This document shows positions 45,836-58,895 of a DNA stretch of 64,000 nucleotides, piece after piece. A model generated the notes under the pieces. The model did no database searches and was not told the DNA's origin. It saw nothing but the letters and a program-made list of their open reading frames with translations. This stretch comes from Salvia splendens. Lineage: Eukaryota; Streptophyta; Magnoliopsida; Lamiales; Lamiaceae. Location: positions 11,269,901-11,333,900 of the forward strand of contig NC_056042.1 in assembly GCF_004379255.2 (NCBI RefSeq), written 5' to 3'. The translations under genes were made by a program, and so were the position numbers. Each line of letters starts with the position of its first letter. The stretch's first letter is position 1.

Positions 45836-48800
45836 ATGAGCAGAGGCTCAAGATCTACCTACTGGAGCAACTCATCTGGGTGGAAACACGGCCAGTTTGA
45901 TTGGCGGGTTAAGGATACAGTCTCTACTGTGACCACCAGATCAGGGTTCACCACGGGAGATCCGTTTCCGAGTGAATTTACTAGCGACGAATCTTGGACG
46001 TCATCAGGACGCGAAGATCCAGAATCACCACCCGAATCAGAAACAGAGTCAGAAACAGGGGAAGCAGAGGAAGTAGTCATGGCGCAGGTGGTAGACCCAG
46101 ATCCAGAAATCGGCTCTCTCACTGCCCATTTAGATGGAGAACCAGCTCAAGCTATAGTGATGAATCCACGCCAGAGAACTATCGAGATCAAGACAAACGT
46201 ACTCGGCATCTTGCCGACGTTCTCTGGGCGTAGAAATGAGTGTCCGTATGAGTTCTTAAATGAATTCAGTAAGTTATGTGGTATTCAGAAGAGGCCGAAT
46301 GATGCAACAGAGGAGGATTATCGCCTACGAGCGATTCCGTTTACCTTGAAGGGGGAAGCTAATACGTGGCTATTGAGGTTGCCTCCGGATTCTATCCGCA
46401 CGTGGAGGGATTTCAAGTTAGAATTCTTAGATTATTTCTTCCCATCCAACAAGACGAATGCACTTAAGAAAGAAATACTAGAGTGTAAGCAAGATTACGA
46501 TGAATCGTTGAGTCAGTATTGGTCGAGATTTAAGGGGTTGTTGGATGCATGCCCGAATCACCGAATGATAGAGGCAGAGACCTACTCTCTGTTTTACGAA
46601 AGAGCAACTCCCGAGTCAAAGGACTTAATGAACTCCTCGAGTGGGGGAAATTTCACAAGAAAAAGGGGAAGTGAGGCAAGAGAGATCCTAGGGAAGTTGA
46701 TTGACGCTAAGAAGGCGTACGATAACCCTAGGAATGCAGTGAAAAGAGGATCGATGCATGCTGTGAGAGAACAAGAAGATGACAAAGTCGAAGCAAGGAT
46801 TGATAGGCTCGAGAAGGCTCTTTTGAACGCGATTGAAAAGACGATTCCACTGGCTTCACAAAGGAAGGAGAAATCTCCTGGTCCAGGAGATAATCAAATG
46901 CAACAATATTACGGGACCCAGGAAGGAGATTATCAGGCCCAGGTCAATGCAATGGGAAGTTGGAATCCCGATGGGAGCTGGAATCCAGGGAGACAGAGAG
47001 ATGCGCCTTGGAGAAACCATCCAAATTTCAGATGGACTGACAATGAATAGAATCTGCCGGCACCACAACAAAGTCAGCAGTTTGCACATTAGCCCGAAAG
47101 ACAAGGTAACTAGTCAGGAAGGAATCAAGAGGGGCAGGGCAACTGGATTAATCGGAACCAAGGAGACCACTCGAGCTGGGGAAACAGGAATCAGAGCAAT
47201 CAGGGGAACTCTTATGTACCCCCACACTAAAGGAATTTTCAGAACAATTACCAGGGCCAAGGAAATCAATACAATAACTCTTCAGGCGGTCAAGGAAACG
47301 CTCGTCAGAATCAAGCAAGTGGACCAACTCTGAGTATAGGGCCAGGGCCCAGTCAACCCCCGAAACCACCAAAGAGTATCGATGATATGGTGCACGACCT
47401 CGTCAATTCTCAGCAACATATGCAAAACAACCTGCAATTGAACAATGACGTAGTGCACAAGCTTCAAGATGCTCAACAGGAACAGAAGGCAGCGATGGAT
47501 ATGCTGGCAAAGCAACTGTCACAAATAGCTACTTCCTTGAGTGATATGCGGGGAAACGAGGGCAAAATTCCTGCCTCAGTAAGGCCACCTGATAGAGCTA
47601 ATATAAGTCAGATTACCTTGAGATCCGGGAAAGGGTATGATGGGCCAGTGGTAAGAACAAAGGAGGTGACAGATCCCAAAGAAGACAGGGAAGAAGAGGA
47701 TACAATTCCTAGGCCAAGACACTTGGGGGGGAGTTTTCCCTTGGTCAAGGATGACCTTAAGATAGGAGATTTAGAGAAACCTTTGCCTAGATCAACTGAA
47801 TCATTCTTCCTCGATCCAGAGCCGGAGTTGGAAGATGAGGCAGTGGGAAAAGAAACTGGAGAGTTATCAGCTGAAAGTTCTACCGGAGCAGGAAAGCGAC
47901 CGAAACCCTTTCCAAGCCGAGGGGAAGCCAAGAAGCAAAAGGAAGAGCCGGTGGACTTCATGGACATTTTTGGGAAGTTGGAGATCAATCTGCCATTCTT
48001 ACAGGCCCTGAAGATGCCAGTCTTCAGCAAGTTCATCAAGGAATTTATAGCTGGGAAGGCTAGACCCAGTGGGAAAATTCTGATAGGCGAGAACGTCTCC
48101 GCAGTGATTCAGAAGAGGAAGTTGCCTTCAAAATGCAATGACCCAGGTATGTTCACCTTACCCATCTCTATTGGTGACGTGAAAATCGAGCATGCTATGT
48201 GTGATTTGGGTGCATCGATAAATGTGTTACCACTTTCCATATACAAGAAATTAGTGGGGGTAGGCATGGTAGACACGAAGGTAGTGATTCAACTGGCGGA
48301 CAGGTCATGCATCTGTCCTGAAGGGGTGCTTGAGAATGTGATAGTCAAGGTACATGACTTCTTGTACCCTGCTGATGTCCATGTGATTAAGATGAGTGAT
48401 AATGAGTCTGCAGAGTCGGGCGGAGTACTTTTAGGGAGACCCTTCCTACGTACCGCTAAGACTATCATTGATGTTTTTGATGGAACAATTTACCTTGATT
48501 ATAATGGGGAGAAATACACATTCAGCATTGATGAGGCAATGAAGAAACCTCTTGACGTTGAAAATTTGCATGCTATAGATGTTATTAACCCTTTGGTCCA
48601 AGAATACCTTGAGACGGAATTAATGCAGGAACAGATTGAGAACTCCGAGATGAGTCATGCCATTGATAGAGAAGTGGCCAGTTGGTGTCAAGCCATGAAC
48701 ACAAGTGAGTTATCTGATGAGGAGTTAGCTGAAGCAATTCTGGAATTCTGTGCAAATCCGGAGCTAGCTAGGTCAAGGAATACACCTTATGTGGCGAGTG

Positions 48801-49012
48801 TGGAAGGTTCTGCTGGGTCGAGGAAGGGAATGACAACCGAAACAACAGAGAAAAATCCCTTGCCCCAGGAAAAAGACGTTCCCAAGAAAGAGTTGAAAAC
48901 ACTTCCACCAGGCCTAAAGTATGCTTATTTAGAGGAAAATGAAACTTTCCCTGTGATTATCAACAGCAGCTTGACTGAGGGACAGGAAGAGGAACTGCTG
49001 AAGGTAATCTGA
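45836..49012 (+). pseudogene. B gag and protease
   Basis: Capsid/nucleocapsid and aspartic protease part of the Athila polyprotein. The first piece (404 codons from the ATG at 45836) holds the gag capsid domain (FSGRRNECPYEFLNEFSKLC … FTLKGEANTWLLRLP … WRDFKLEFLDYFFP). Four in-frame stops follow (47048, 47090, 47111, 47228) in the Asn/Gln-rich linker, then a 541-codon piece. The protease motif CDLGASINVLP lies at about 48199-48231, with GGVLLGRPFLRTA downstream. The piece ends at TGA 49010. No frameshift is seen: all pieces and the following RT share one frame. Confidence 0.93.
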
Positions 49013-50912
49013 AGAAACAACAAGGCTATTGGGTGGACACTCTCTGACCTGGTAGGAATTAGTCCAGATTTGTGCATGCATCACATCCGCTTGGAGGAAG
49101 GAGCAAAAGCCTGCAGAGATCCTCAACGCAAATTGAATCCTAACATGAGGGAGGAAGTGCTGAAGGAAGTATTGAAACTACTCTCCCTAGGAATCATTTA
49201 TTCCATACCAGACAGTGAATGGGTGAGTCCAGTCCATATAGTACCCAAGAAGTAAGGAATACAGGTGGTCAAGAACGACAAGAATGAATTGGTGCCCACC
49301 AGACTAGTCACTGGGTGGAGGATGTGCATCGATTATAGGAAGTTAAATGAAGCGACCAAGAAAGACCATTTCCCTCTACCTTTCATTGACCAGATGCTGG
49401 AGAGGCTAGCGGGCAAGCAATACTTCTGTTTCCTAGACGGGTATAGTGGGTATTTTCAAATCTATGTGGATCCCGAGGACCAGGAGAAGACAACTTTCAC
49501 GTGTCCTTTCGGCACGTATGCTTACAGGAGGATGCCGTTTGGCCTATGCAATGCGCCAGGCACTTTTCAGCGGTGTATGATGAGTATCTTCTCGGATCTC
49601 TTGGAGGACTGCATAGAGATTTTTATGGACGACTTCACTGTGTACGGGAATTCATTTGACTCATGTTTGGCTAGTTTGGATATAGTATTGAGAAGGTGCC
49701 AGGAAAAACATTTGGTTTTAAACTTCGAGAAATGCCACTTTATGGTCCCTGAGGGAATTGTCCTAGGGCACGTAGTCTCGGAAAGAGCTATACAGGTAGA
49801 CCAAGCAAAGATTGAGGTGATCTCAAAACTGCCTTACCCGACGAATCAGAAGGAGGTGAGAGGATTCCTAGGGCATGCCGGATTCTATAGGAGGTTCATA
49901 AAAGATTTCGCAAAAATTGCTCAGCCACTCACCCACTTGTTGCATAACGATGTTGATTTTGTCTTTGATGAGGAATGCAAAAAGGCTTTTCAGTTGTTAA
50001 AAGACAGGCTAGTATCTGCGCCTATTATTAGAGCGCCCGACTGGAATCTACCCTTTGAGATTATGTGTGACGCAAGCGATTATGCGGTGGGAGCGGTGCT
50101 AGGTCAAAGAGTTGATGGGAAAAGCTATGTGATCTTTTATGCTTCAAAAACGCTGAATCAAGCTCAGAGAAATTATGACACTACTGAAAAATAAATGCTG
50201 GCGGTAGTATACTCATTTGAGAAATTTCGCCCGTACTTGCTTGGGTCGAGGGTGATAGTCTTCACCGACCACGCGGCTATAAAGTACCTGTTGGCAAAGA
50301 AAGAATCCAAGCCGAGATTAATCCGATGGGTGTTGCTTTTGCAGGAATTCGATTGGGAAGTCAGAGACAAAAAGGGAACAGAAAATAAAGTAGCTGATCA
50401 TCTGAGCAGGATATTTCAAGGGGAGACCGAGGAAGCAATACCGGATGCATTCCCAGAGGAACATTTGTACTACGTGAAAAAATTTCCTCGACCTATCAGC
50501 TGGGAAGAGATTATGGTGTTAACAGGTCCAGGGGATGCCGAAAAAGGGAAATGTCATCAAAACCCTGAGCCATGGTTCGCTGACCTGGCAAATTACTTAG
50601 TCACTGGAGAGGTGCCCAGTTCGCAAGTAATTTCCCGGGCCTAGAAGATGAAACTGAAGAGCGAGGCCAAGTACTATTTCTGGGATGACCCGTATTTGTG
50701 GCGAATGGGAGCCGACCAAGTAATCCGGAGGTGTATTCCGGAGTGGGAACAGAGGGATGTGCTGAATCATTGTCATGCTCTAGCATGTGGAGGTCACTTT
50801 GGACCTAGGAAGACCGCAAGGAAGGTGTTAGATAGTGGTTTTTACTGGCCTACATTGCATAAGGATGCGTTCGAGTTTTGTCAGAATTGTGAGAGGTGTC
50901 AACAGATTGGGG
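49013..50912 (+). pseudogene. B reverse transcriptase, RNase H and integrase zinc region
   Basis: Same frame as gag. RT starts near RNNKAIGWTLSDL, with [14 protein letters not shown] and the catalytic FMDD ([11 protein letters not shown], near 49625). RNase H has CDASDYAVGAVLGQ and [10 protein letters not shown]. The HHCC region ([13 protein letters not shown] … CQNCERCQ) ends at about 50905. Stops: TGA 49010, TAA 49253, TAA 50192, TAG 50642. It is closely similar to the pol of element A, which has none of these stops. The repeat array begins directly after the zinc-binding region. Confidence 0.95.
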
Positions 50913-51799
50913 GAATCTCCAGAAGAGATGAAATGCCGCAAGTCCCGGTGATCGTTTGTGAAATTTTCGATGTTTGGGGAATGGACTTCATGGGTCCATT
51001 TCCATCATACATACTAGTGGTAGTGGATTATGTTTCGAAATGGATAGAAGCCAAGGCGACCACATCTTGCGAAGCTAAGGAGGTATCGAAGTTTCTTAAA
51101 GCTAATGTCTTCAATCGGTACGGAGTGCCCAGAGCTATAATATCTGACAATGGGACACATTTCCGCAACCGGACTATTGAAGCTTTGATGAGAAAGTATG
51201 GCGTCCACCGCAGATTGTCTACACCTTATCATCCTCAATCTAGCGGCCAGGCAGAAATATCAAACAGAGAAATCAAAGCGATCCTGGAAAAAACGGCGAA
51301 TCCGTCGAGGAAAGACTGGAGCAAGAGAATTGATGATGCATTATGGGCATACAGAACAGCGTATAAAACGCCCATTGGAATGTCTCCTTACAGGTTAGTA
51401 TTCGGTAAGATGTGTCACTTACCGGTGGGAATTGAGCACAAGGCGTACTAGGCGGTCAAGGAGATTAATATGAATCCTCAAGCTTGTGAGGAAGAGAGGA
51501 AACTGCAACTCCAGGAGTTGGAAGAATTGCGACTTGAATCCTATGAGTCAGCAATGTGGTACAAGGAAAAGACCAAGTTGGGGCATGATAAGAATCTCCG
51601 GACCAAGGAACTGCAAGTGGGGCAGAAGGTTCTCCTGTTCCAGTCCCGACTCAAGTTAATGCCCGGTAAGCTGAAGTCCAAATGGACTGGACCATACACT
51701 GTTGTGAGTCTGCGTGCGAACGGAGCGGTAGAAATCCAGGGAAGTTTTTCAAATTTTCGATGAACGGAGCGGTAGAAATCCAGGGAAGTTCTCCTAGGG
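50913..51799 (+). pseudogene. Array unit 1
   Basis: In frame with upstream pol. TAG at 51449-51451 replaces a Trp codon. It has private residues not seen in units 2-12: VVVDY (others VAVDY), FLKANVF (others FLRANVF), EKTANP (others EKTVNP) and KLGHDK (others KLWHDK or KLWHEK). ORF ends at the junction, SNFR then stop. Confidence 0.93.
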
Positions 51800-52686
51800 G
51801 AATCTCTAGAAGAGATGAAATGCCGCAAGTCCCGGTGATCGTTTGTGAAATTTTCGATGTTTGGGGAATGGACTTCATGGGTCCATTTCCATCATACATA
51901 CTAGTGGCAGTGGATTATGTTTCGAAATGGATAGAAGCCAAGGCGACCACATCTTGCGAAGCTAAGGAGGTATCGAAGTTTCTTAGAGCTAATGTCTTCA
52001 ATCGGTACGGAGTGCCCAGAGCTATAATATCTGACAATGGGACGCATTTCCGCAACCGGACTATTGAAGCTTTAGTGAGAAAGTATGGCGTCCACTGCAG
52101 ATTGTCTACACCTTATCATCCTCAATCTAGCGGCCAGGCAGAAATATCAAACAGAGAAATCAAAGCGATCCTGGAAAAAACGGTGAATCCGTCAAGGAAA
52201 GACTGGAGCAAGAGAATTGATGATGCATTATGGGCATACAGAACAGCGTATAAAACGCCCATTGGAATGTCTCCTTACATGTTAGTATTCGGTAAGATGT
52301 GTCACTTACCGGTGGGAATTGAGCACAAGGCGTACTGGGCGGTCAAAGAGATTAATATGAATCCTCAAGCTTGTGAGGAAGAGAGGAAACTGCAACTCCA
52401 GGAGTTGGAAGAATTGCGACTTGAATCCTATGAGTCAGCAATGTGGTACAAGGAAAAGACCAAGTTGTGGCATGAAAAGAATCTCCGGACCAAGGAACTG
52501 CAAGTGGGGCAGAAGGTTCTCCTGTTCCAGTCCCGACTCAAGTTAATGCCCGGTAAGCTGAAGTCCAAATGGACTGGACCATACACTGTTGTGAGTCTGC
52601 GTGCGAACGGAGCGGTAGAAATCCAGGGAAGTTTTTCAAATTTTCGATGAACGGAGCGGTAGAAATCCAGGGAAGTTCTCCTGGGG
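51800..52686 (+). pseudogene. Array unit 2
   Basis: Open from an ATG at 51682 in the previous unit to 52650 (322 codons). Private: [20 protein letters not shown]. Starts GAATCTCTAG, a variant shared only with unit 12. Confidence 0.93.
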
Positions 52687-53573
52687 GAATGTCCAGAAGA
52701 GATGAAATGCCGCAAGTCCCGGTGATCGTTTGTGAAATTTTCGATGTTTGGGGAATGGACTTCATGGGTCCATTTCCATCATACATACTAGTGGCAGTGG
52801 ATTATGTTTCGAAATGGATAGAAGCCAAGGCGACCACATCTTGCGAAGCTAAGGAGGTATCGAAGTTTCTTAGAGCTAATGTCTTCAATCGGTACGGAGT
52901 GCCCAGAGCTATAATATCTGACAATGGGACGCATTTCCGCAACCGGACTATTGAAGCTTTGATGAGAAAGTATGGCGTCCACCGCAGATTGTCTACACCT
53001 TATCATCCTCAATCTAGCGGCCAGGCAGAAATATCAAACAGAGAAATCAAAGCGATCCTGGAAAAAACGGTGAATCCGTCGAGGAAAGACTGGAGCAAGA
53101 GAATTGATGATGCATTATGGGCATACAGAACAGCGTATAAAACGCCCATTGGAATGTCTCCTTACAGGTTAGTATTCGGTAAGATGTGTCACTTACCGGT
53201 GGGAATTGAGCACAAGGCGTACTGGGCGGTCAAGGAGATTAATATGAATCCTCAAGCTTGTGAGGAAGAGAGGAAACTGCAACTCCAAGAGTTGGAAGAA
53301 TTGCGACTTGAATCCTATGAGTCAGCAATGTGGTACAAGGAAAAGACCAAGTTGTGGCATGATAAGAATCTCCGGACCAAGGAACTGCAAGTGGGGCAGA
53401 AGGTTCTCCTGTTCCAGTCCCGACTCAAGTTAATGCCCGGTAAGCTGAAGTCCAAATGGACTGGACCATACACTGTTGTGAGTCTGCGTGTGAACAGAGC
53501 GGTAGAAATCCAGGGAAGTTTTTCAAATTTTCGATGAACGGAGCAGTAGAAATCCAGGGAAGTTCTCCTGGGG
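52687..53573 (+). pseudogene. Array unit 3
   Basis: Open 52569-53537. Junction variant GAATGTCC (GMSRRDE). Tail RVNRAVEIQ. Confidence 0.93.
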
Positions 53574-54460
53574 GAATCTCCAGAAGAGATGAAATGCCGC
53601 AAGTCCCGGTGATCGTTTGTGAAATTTTCGATGTTTGGGGAATGGACTTCATGGGTCCATTTCCATCATACATACTAGTGGCAGTGGATTATGTTTCGAA
53701 ATGGATAGAAGCCAAGGCGACCACATCTTGCGAAGCTAAGGAGGTATCGAAGTTTCTTAGAGCTAATGTCTTCAATCGGTACGGAGTGCCCAGAGCTATA
53801 ATATCTGACAATGGGACGCATTTCCGCAACCGGACTATTGAAGCTTTGGTGAGAAAGTATGGCGTCCACCGCAGATTGTCTACACCTTATCATCCTCAAT
53901 CTAGCGGCCAGGCAGTAATATCAAACAGAGAAATCAAAGCGATCCTAGAAAAAACGGTGAATCCGTCGAGGAAAGACTGGAGCAAGAGAATTGATGATGC
54001 ATTATGGGCATACAGAACAGCGTATAAAATGCCCATTGGAATGTCTCCTTACAGGTTAGTATTCGGTAAGATGTGTCACTTGCCGGTGGGAATTGAGCAC
54101 AAGGCGTACTGGGCGGTCAAGGAGATTAATATGAATCCTCAATCTTGTGAGGAAGAGAGGAAACTGTAACTCCAGGAGTTGGAAGAATTGCGACTTGAAT
54201 CCTATGAGTCAGCATTGTGGTACAAGGAAAAGACCAAGTTGTGGCATGATAAGAATCTCCGGACCAAGGAACTGCAAGTGGGGCAGAAGGTTCTCCTGTT
54301 CCAGTCCCGACTCAAGTTAATGCCCGGTAAGCTGAAGTCCAAATGGACTGGACCATACACTGTTGTGAGTCTGCGTGCGAACGGAGCGGTAGAAATCCAT
54401 GGAAGTTTTTCAAATTTTCGATGAACGGAGCGGTAGAAATCCAGGGAAGTTCTCCTGGGG
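53574..54460 (+). pseudogene. Array unit 4
   Basis: The catalytic Glu is changed to Val (GTA at 53915-53917, GQAVISN). First unit with the TAA at 54167-54169 in place of a Gln codon and with CACTTGCCGG, the marks of the even units. Confidence 0.93.
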
Positions 54461-55347
54461 AAATCTCCAGAAGAGATGAAATGCCGCAAGTCCCGGTGAT
54501 CGTTTGGGAAATTTTCGATGTTTGGGGAATGGACTTCATGGGTCCATTTCCATCATACATACTAGTGGCAGTGGATTATGTTTCGAAATGGATAGAAGCC
54601 AAGGCGACCACATCTTGCGAAGCTAAGGAGGTATCGAAGTTTCTTAGAGCTAATGTCTTCAATCGGTACGGAGTGCCCAGAGCTATAATATCTGACAATG
54701 GGACGCATTTCCGCAACCGGACTATTGAAGCTTTGATGAAAAAGTATGGCGTCCACCGCAGATTGTCAACACCTTATCATCCTCAATCTAGCGGCCAGGC
54801 AGAAATGTCAAACAGAGAAATCAAAGAGATCCTGGAAAAAACGGTGAATCCGTCGAGGAAAGACTGGAGCAAGAGAATTGATGATGCATTATGGGCATAC
54901 AGAACAGCGTATAAAACGCCCATTGGAATGTCTCCTTACAGGTTAGTATTCGGTAAGATGTGTCACTTACCGGTGGGAATTGAGCACAAGGCGTACTGGG
55001 CGGTCAAGGAGATTAATATGAATCCTCAAGCTTGTGAGGAAGAGAGGAAACTGCAACTCCAGGAGTTGGAAGAATTGCGACTTGAATCCTATGAGTCAGC
55101 AATGTGGTACAAGGAAAAGACCAAGTTGTGGCATGATAAGAATCTCCGGACCAAGGAACTGCAAGTGGGGCAGAAGGTTCTCCTGTTCCAGTCCCGACTC
55201 AAGTTAATGCCCGGTAAGCTGAAGTCCAAATGGACTGGACCATACACTGTTGTGAGTCTGCGTGCGAACGGAGCGGTAGAAATCCAGGGAAGTTTTTCAA
55301 ATTTTCGATGAACGGAGCGGTAGAAATCCAGGGAAGTTCTCCTGGGG
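54461..55347 (+). pseudogene. Array unit 5
   Basis: Open 54343-55311. GAG codon (EILE) where the even units have GCG; VWEIF, MKKYG, AEMSN. Shares GTCAACACC with unit 7. Confidence 0.93.
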
Positions 55348-56234
55348 GAATCTCCAGAAGAGATGAAATGCCGCAAGTCCCGGTGATCGTTTGTGAAATT
55401 TTCGATGTTTGGGGAATGGACTTCATGGGTCCATTTCCATCATACATACTAGTGGCAGTGGATTATGTTTCGAAATGGATAGAAGCCAAGGCGACCACAT
55501 CTTGCGAAGCTAAGGAGGTATCGAAGTTTCTTAGAGCTAATGTCTTCAATCGGTACGGAGTGCCCAGAGCTATAATATCTGACAATGTGAAGCATTTCCG
55601 CAACCGGACTATTGAAGCTTTGGTGAGAAAGTATGGCGTCCACCGCAGATTGTCTACACCTTATCATCCTCAATCTAGCGGCCAGGCAGAAATATCAAAC
55701 AGAGAAATCAAAGCGATCCTGGAAAAAACGGTGAATCCGTCGAGGAAAGACTGGAGCAAGAGAATTGATGATGCATTATGGGCATACAGAACAGCGTATA
55801 AAACGCCCATTGGAATGCCTCCTTACAGGTTAGTATTCGGTAAGATGTGTCACTTGCCGGTGGGAATTGAGCACAAGGCGTACTGGGCGGTCAAGGAGAT
55901 TAATATGAATCCTCAAGCTTGTGAGGAAGAGAGGAAACTGTAACTCCAGGAGTTGGAAGAATTGCGACTTGAATCCTATGAGTCAGCAATGTGGTACAAG
56001 GAAAAGACCAAGTTGTGGCATGATAAGAATCTCCGGACCAAGGAACTGCAAGTGGGGCAGAAGGTTCTCCTGTTCCAGTCCCGACTCAAGTTAATCCCCG
56101 GTAAGCTGAAGTCCAAATGGACTGGACCATACACTGTTGTGAGTCTGCGTGCGAACGGAGCGGTAGAAATCCAGGGAAGTTTTTCAAATTTTCGATGAAC
56201 GGAGCGGTAGAAATCCAGGGAAGTTCTCCTGGGG
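55348..56234 (+). pseudogene. Array unit 6
   Basis: TAA at 55941-55943. SDNVKHF instead of SDNGTHF next to the second catalytic Asp; GMPPY; LIPGK. Confidence 0.93.
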
Positions 56235-57121
56235 GAATCTCCAGAAGAGATGAAATGTCGCAAGTCCCGGTGATCGTTTGTGAAATTTTCGATGTTTGGG
56301 GAATGGACTTCATGGGTCCATTTCCATCATACATACTAGTGGCAGTGGATTATGTTTCGAAATGGATAGAAGCCAAGGCGACCACATCTTGCGAAGCTAA
56401 GGAGGTATCGAAGTTTCTTAGAGCTAATGTCTTCAATCGGTACGGAGTGCCCAGAGCTATAATATCTGACAATGGGACGCATTTCCGCAACCGGACTATT
56501 GAAGCTTTGATGAGAAAGTATGGCGTCCACCGCAGATTGTCAACACCTTATCATCCTCAATCTAGCGGCCAGGCAGAAATATCAAACAGAGAAATCAAAG
56601 GGATCCTGGAAAAAACGGTGAATCCGTCGAGGAAAGACTGGAGCAAGAGAATTGATGATGCATTATGGGCATACAGAACAGCGTATAAAACGCCCATTGG
56701 AATGTCTCCTTACAGGTTAGTATTCGCTAAGATGTGTCACTTACCGGTGGGAATTGAGCACAAGGCGTACTGGGCGGTCAAGGAGATTAATATGAATCCT
56801 CAAGCTTGTGAGGAAGAGGGGAAACTGCAACTCCAGGAGTTGGAAGAATTGCGACTTGAATCCTATGAGTCAGCAATGTGGTACAAGGAAAAGACCAAGT
56901 TGTGGCATGATAAGAATCTCCGGACCAAGGAACTGAAAGTGGGGCAGAAGGTTCTCCGGTTCCAGTTCCGACTCAAGTTAATGCCCGGTAAGCTGAAGTC
57001 CAAATGGACTGGACCATACACTGTTGTGAGTCTGCGTGCGAACGGAGCGGTAGAAATCCAGGGAAGTTTTTCAAATTTTCGATGAACGGAGCGGTAGAAA
57101 TCCAGGGAAGTTCTCCTGGGG
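56235..57121 (+). pseudogene. Array unit 7
   Basis: Open 56117-57085. GGG codon (GILE); [31 protein letters not shown]. Confidence 0.93.
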
Positions 57122-58008
57122 GAATCTCCAGAAGAGATGAAATGCCGCAAGTCCCGGTGATCGTTTGTGAAATTTTCGATGTTTGGGGAATGGACTTCAT
57201 GGGTCCATTTCCATCATACATACTAATGGCAGTGGATTATGTTTCGAAATGGATAGAAGCCAAGGCGACCACATCTTGCGAAGCTAAGGAGGTATCGAAG
57301 TTTCTTAGAGCTAATGTCTTCAATCGGTACGGAGTGCCCAGAGCTATAATATCTGACAATGGGACGCATTTCCGCAACCGGACTATTGAAGCTTTGGTGA
57401 GAAAGTATAGCATCCACCGCAGATTGTCTACACCTTATCATCCTCAATCTAGCGGCCAGGCAGAAATATCAAACAGAGAAATCAAAGCGATCCTGGAAAA
57501 AACGGTGAATCCGTCAAGGAAAGACTGGAGCAAGAGAATTGATGATGCATTATGGGCATACAGAACAGCGTATAAAACGCCCATTGGAATGTCTCCTTAC
57601 AGGTTAGTATTCGGTAAGATGTGTCACTTGCCGGTGGGAATTGAGCACAAGGCGTACTGGGCGGTCAAGGAGATTAATATGAATCCTCAAGCTTGTGAGG
57701 AAGAGAGGAAACTGTAACTCCAGGAGTTGGAAGAATTGCGACTTGAATCCTATGATTCAGCAATGTGGTACAAGGAAAAGACCAAGTTGTGGCATGATAA
57801 GAATCTCCGGACCAAGGAACTGCAAGTGGGGCAGAAGGTTCTCATGTTCCAGTCCCGACTCAAGTTAATGCCCGGTAAGCTGAAGTCCAAATGGACTGGA
57901 CCATACACTGTTGTGAGTCTGCGTGCGAACGGAGCGGTAGAAATCCAGGGAAGTTTTTCAAATTTTCGATGAACGGAGCGGTAGAAATCCAGGGAAGTTC
58001 TCCTGGGG
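57122..58008 (+). pseudogene. Array unit 8
   Basis: TAA at 57715-57717. ILMAVDY, KYSIHRR, SYDSAM, VLMFQ. Confidence 0.93.
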
Positions 58009-58895
58009 GAATCTCCAGAAGAGATGAAATGCCGCAAGTCCCGGTGATCGTTAGTGAAATTTTCGATGTTTGGGGAATGTACTTCATGGGTCCATTTCCA
58101 TCATACATACTAGTGGCAGTGGATTATGTTTCGAAATGGATAGAAGCCAAGGCGACCACATCTTGCGAAGCTAAGGAGGTATCGAAGTTTCTTAGAGCTA
58201 ATGTCTTCAATCGGTACGGAGTGCCCAGAGCTATAATATCTGACAATGGGACGCATTTCCGCAACCGGACTATTGAAGCTTTAGTGAGAAAGTATGGCGT
58301 CCACCGCAGATTGTCTACACCTTATCATCCTCAATCTAGCGGCCAGGCAGAAATATCAAACAGAGAAATCAAAGGGATCCTGGAAAAAACGGTGAATCCG
58401 TCGAGGAAAGACTGGAGCAAGAGAATTGATGATGTATTATGGGCATACAGAACAGCGTATAAAACGCCCATTGGAATGTCTCCTTACAGGTTAGTATTCG
58501 GTAAGATGTGTCACTTACCGGTGGGAATTGAGCACAAGGCGTACTGGGCGGTCAAGGAGATTAATATGAATCCTCAAGCTTGTGAGGGAGAGAGGAAACT
58601 GCAACTCCAGGAGTTGGAAGAATTGCGACTTGAATCCTATGAGTCAGCAATGTGGTACAAGGAAAAGACCAAGTTGTGGCATGATAAGAATCTCCGGACC
58701 AAGGAACTGCAAGTGGGGCAGAAGGTTCTCCTGTTCCAGTCCCGACTCAAGTTAATGTCCGGTAAGCTGAAGTCCAAATGGACTGGACCATACACTGTTG
58801 TGAGTCTGCGTGCGAACGGAGCGGTAGAAATCCAGGGAAGTTTTTCAAATTTTCGATGAACGGAGCGGTAGAAATCCAGGGAAGTTCTCCTGGGG
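58009..58895 (+). pseudogene. Array unit 9
   Basis: Open 57891-58859. The first catalytic Asp is changed to Tyr (GMYFMGP, base 58080). VSEIF, DDVLWAY, EGERKL, LMSGK; GILE. Confidence 0.93.
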
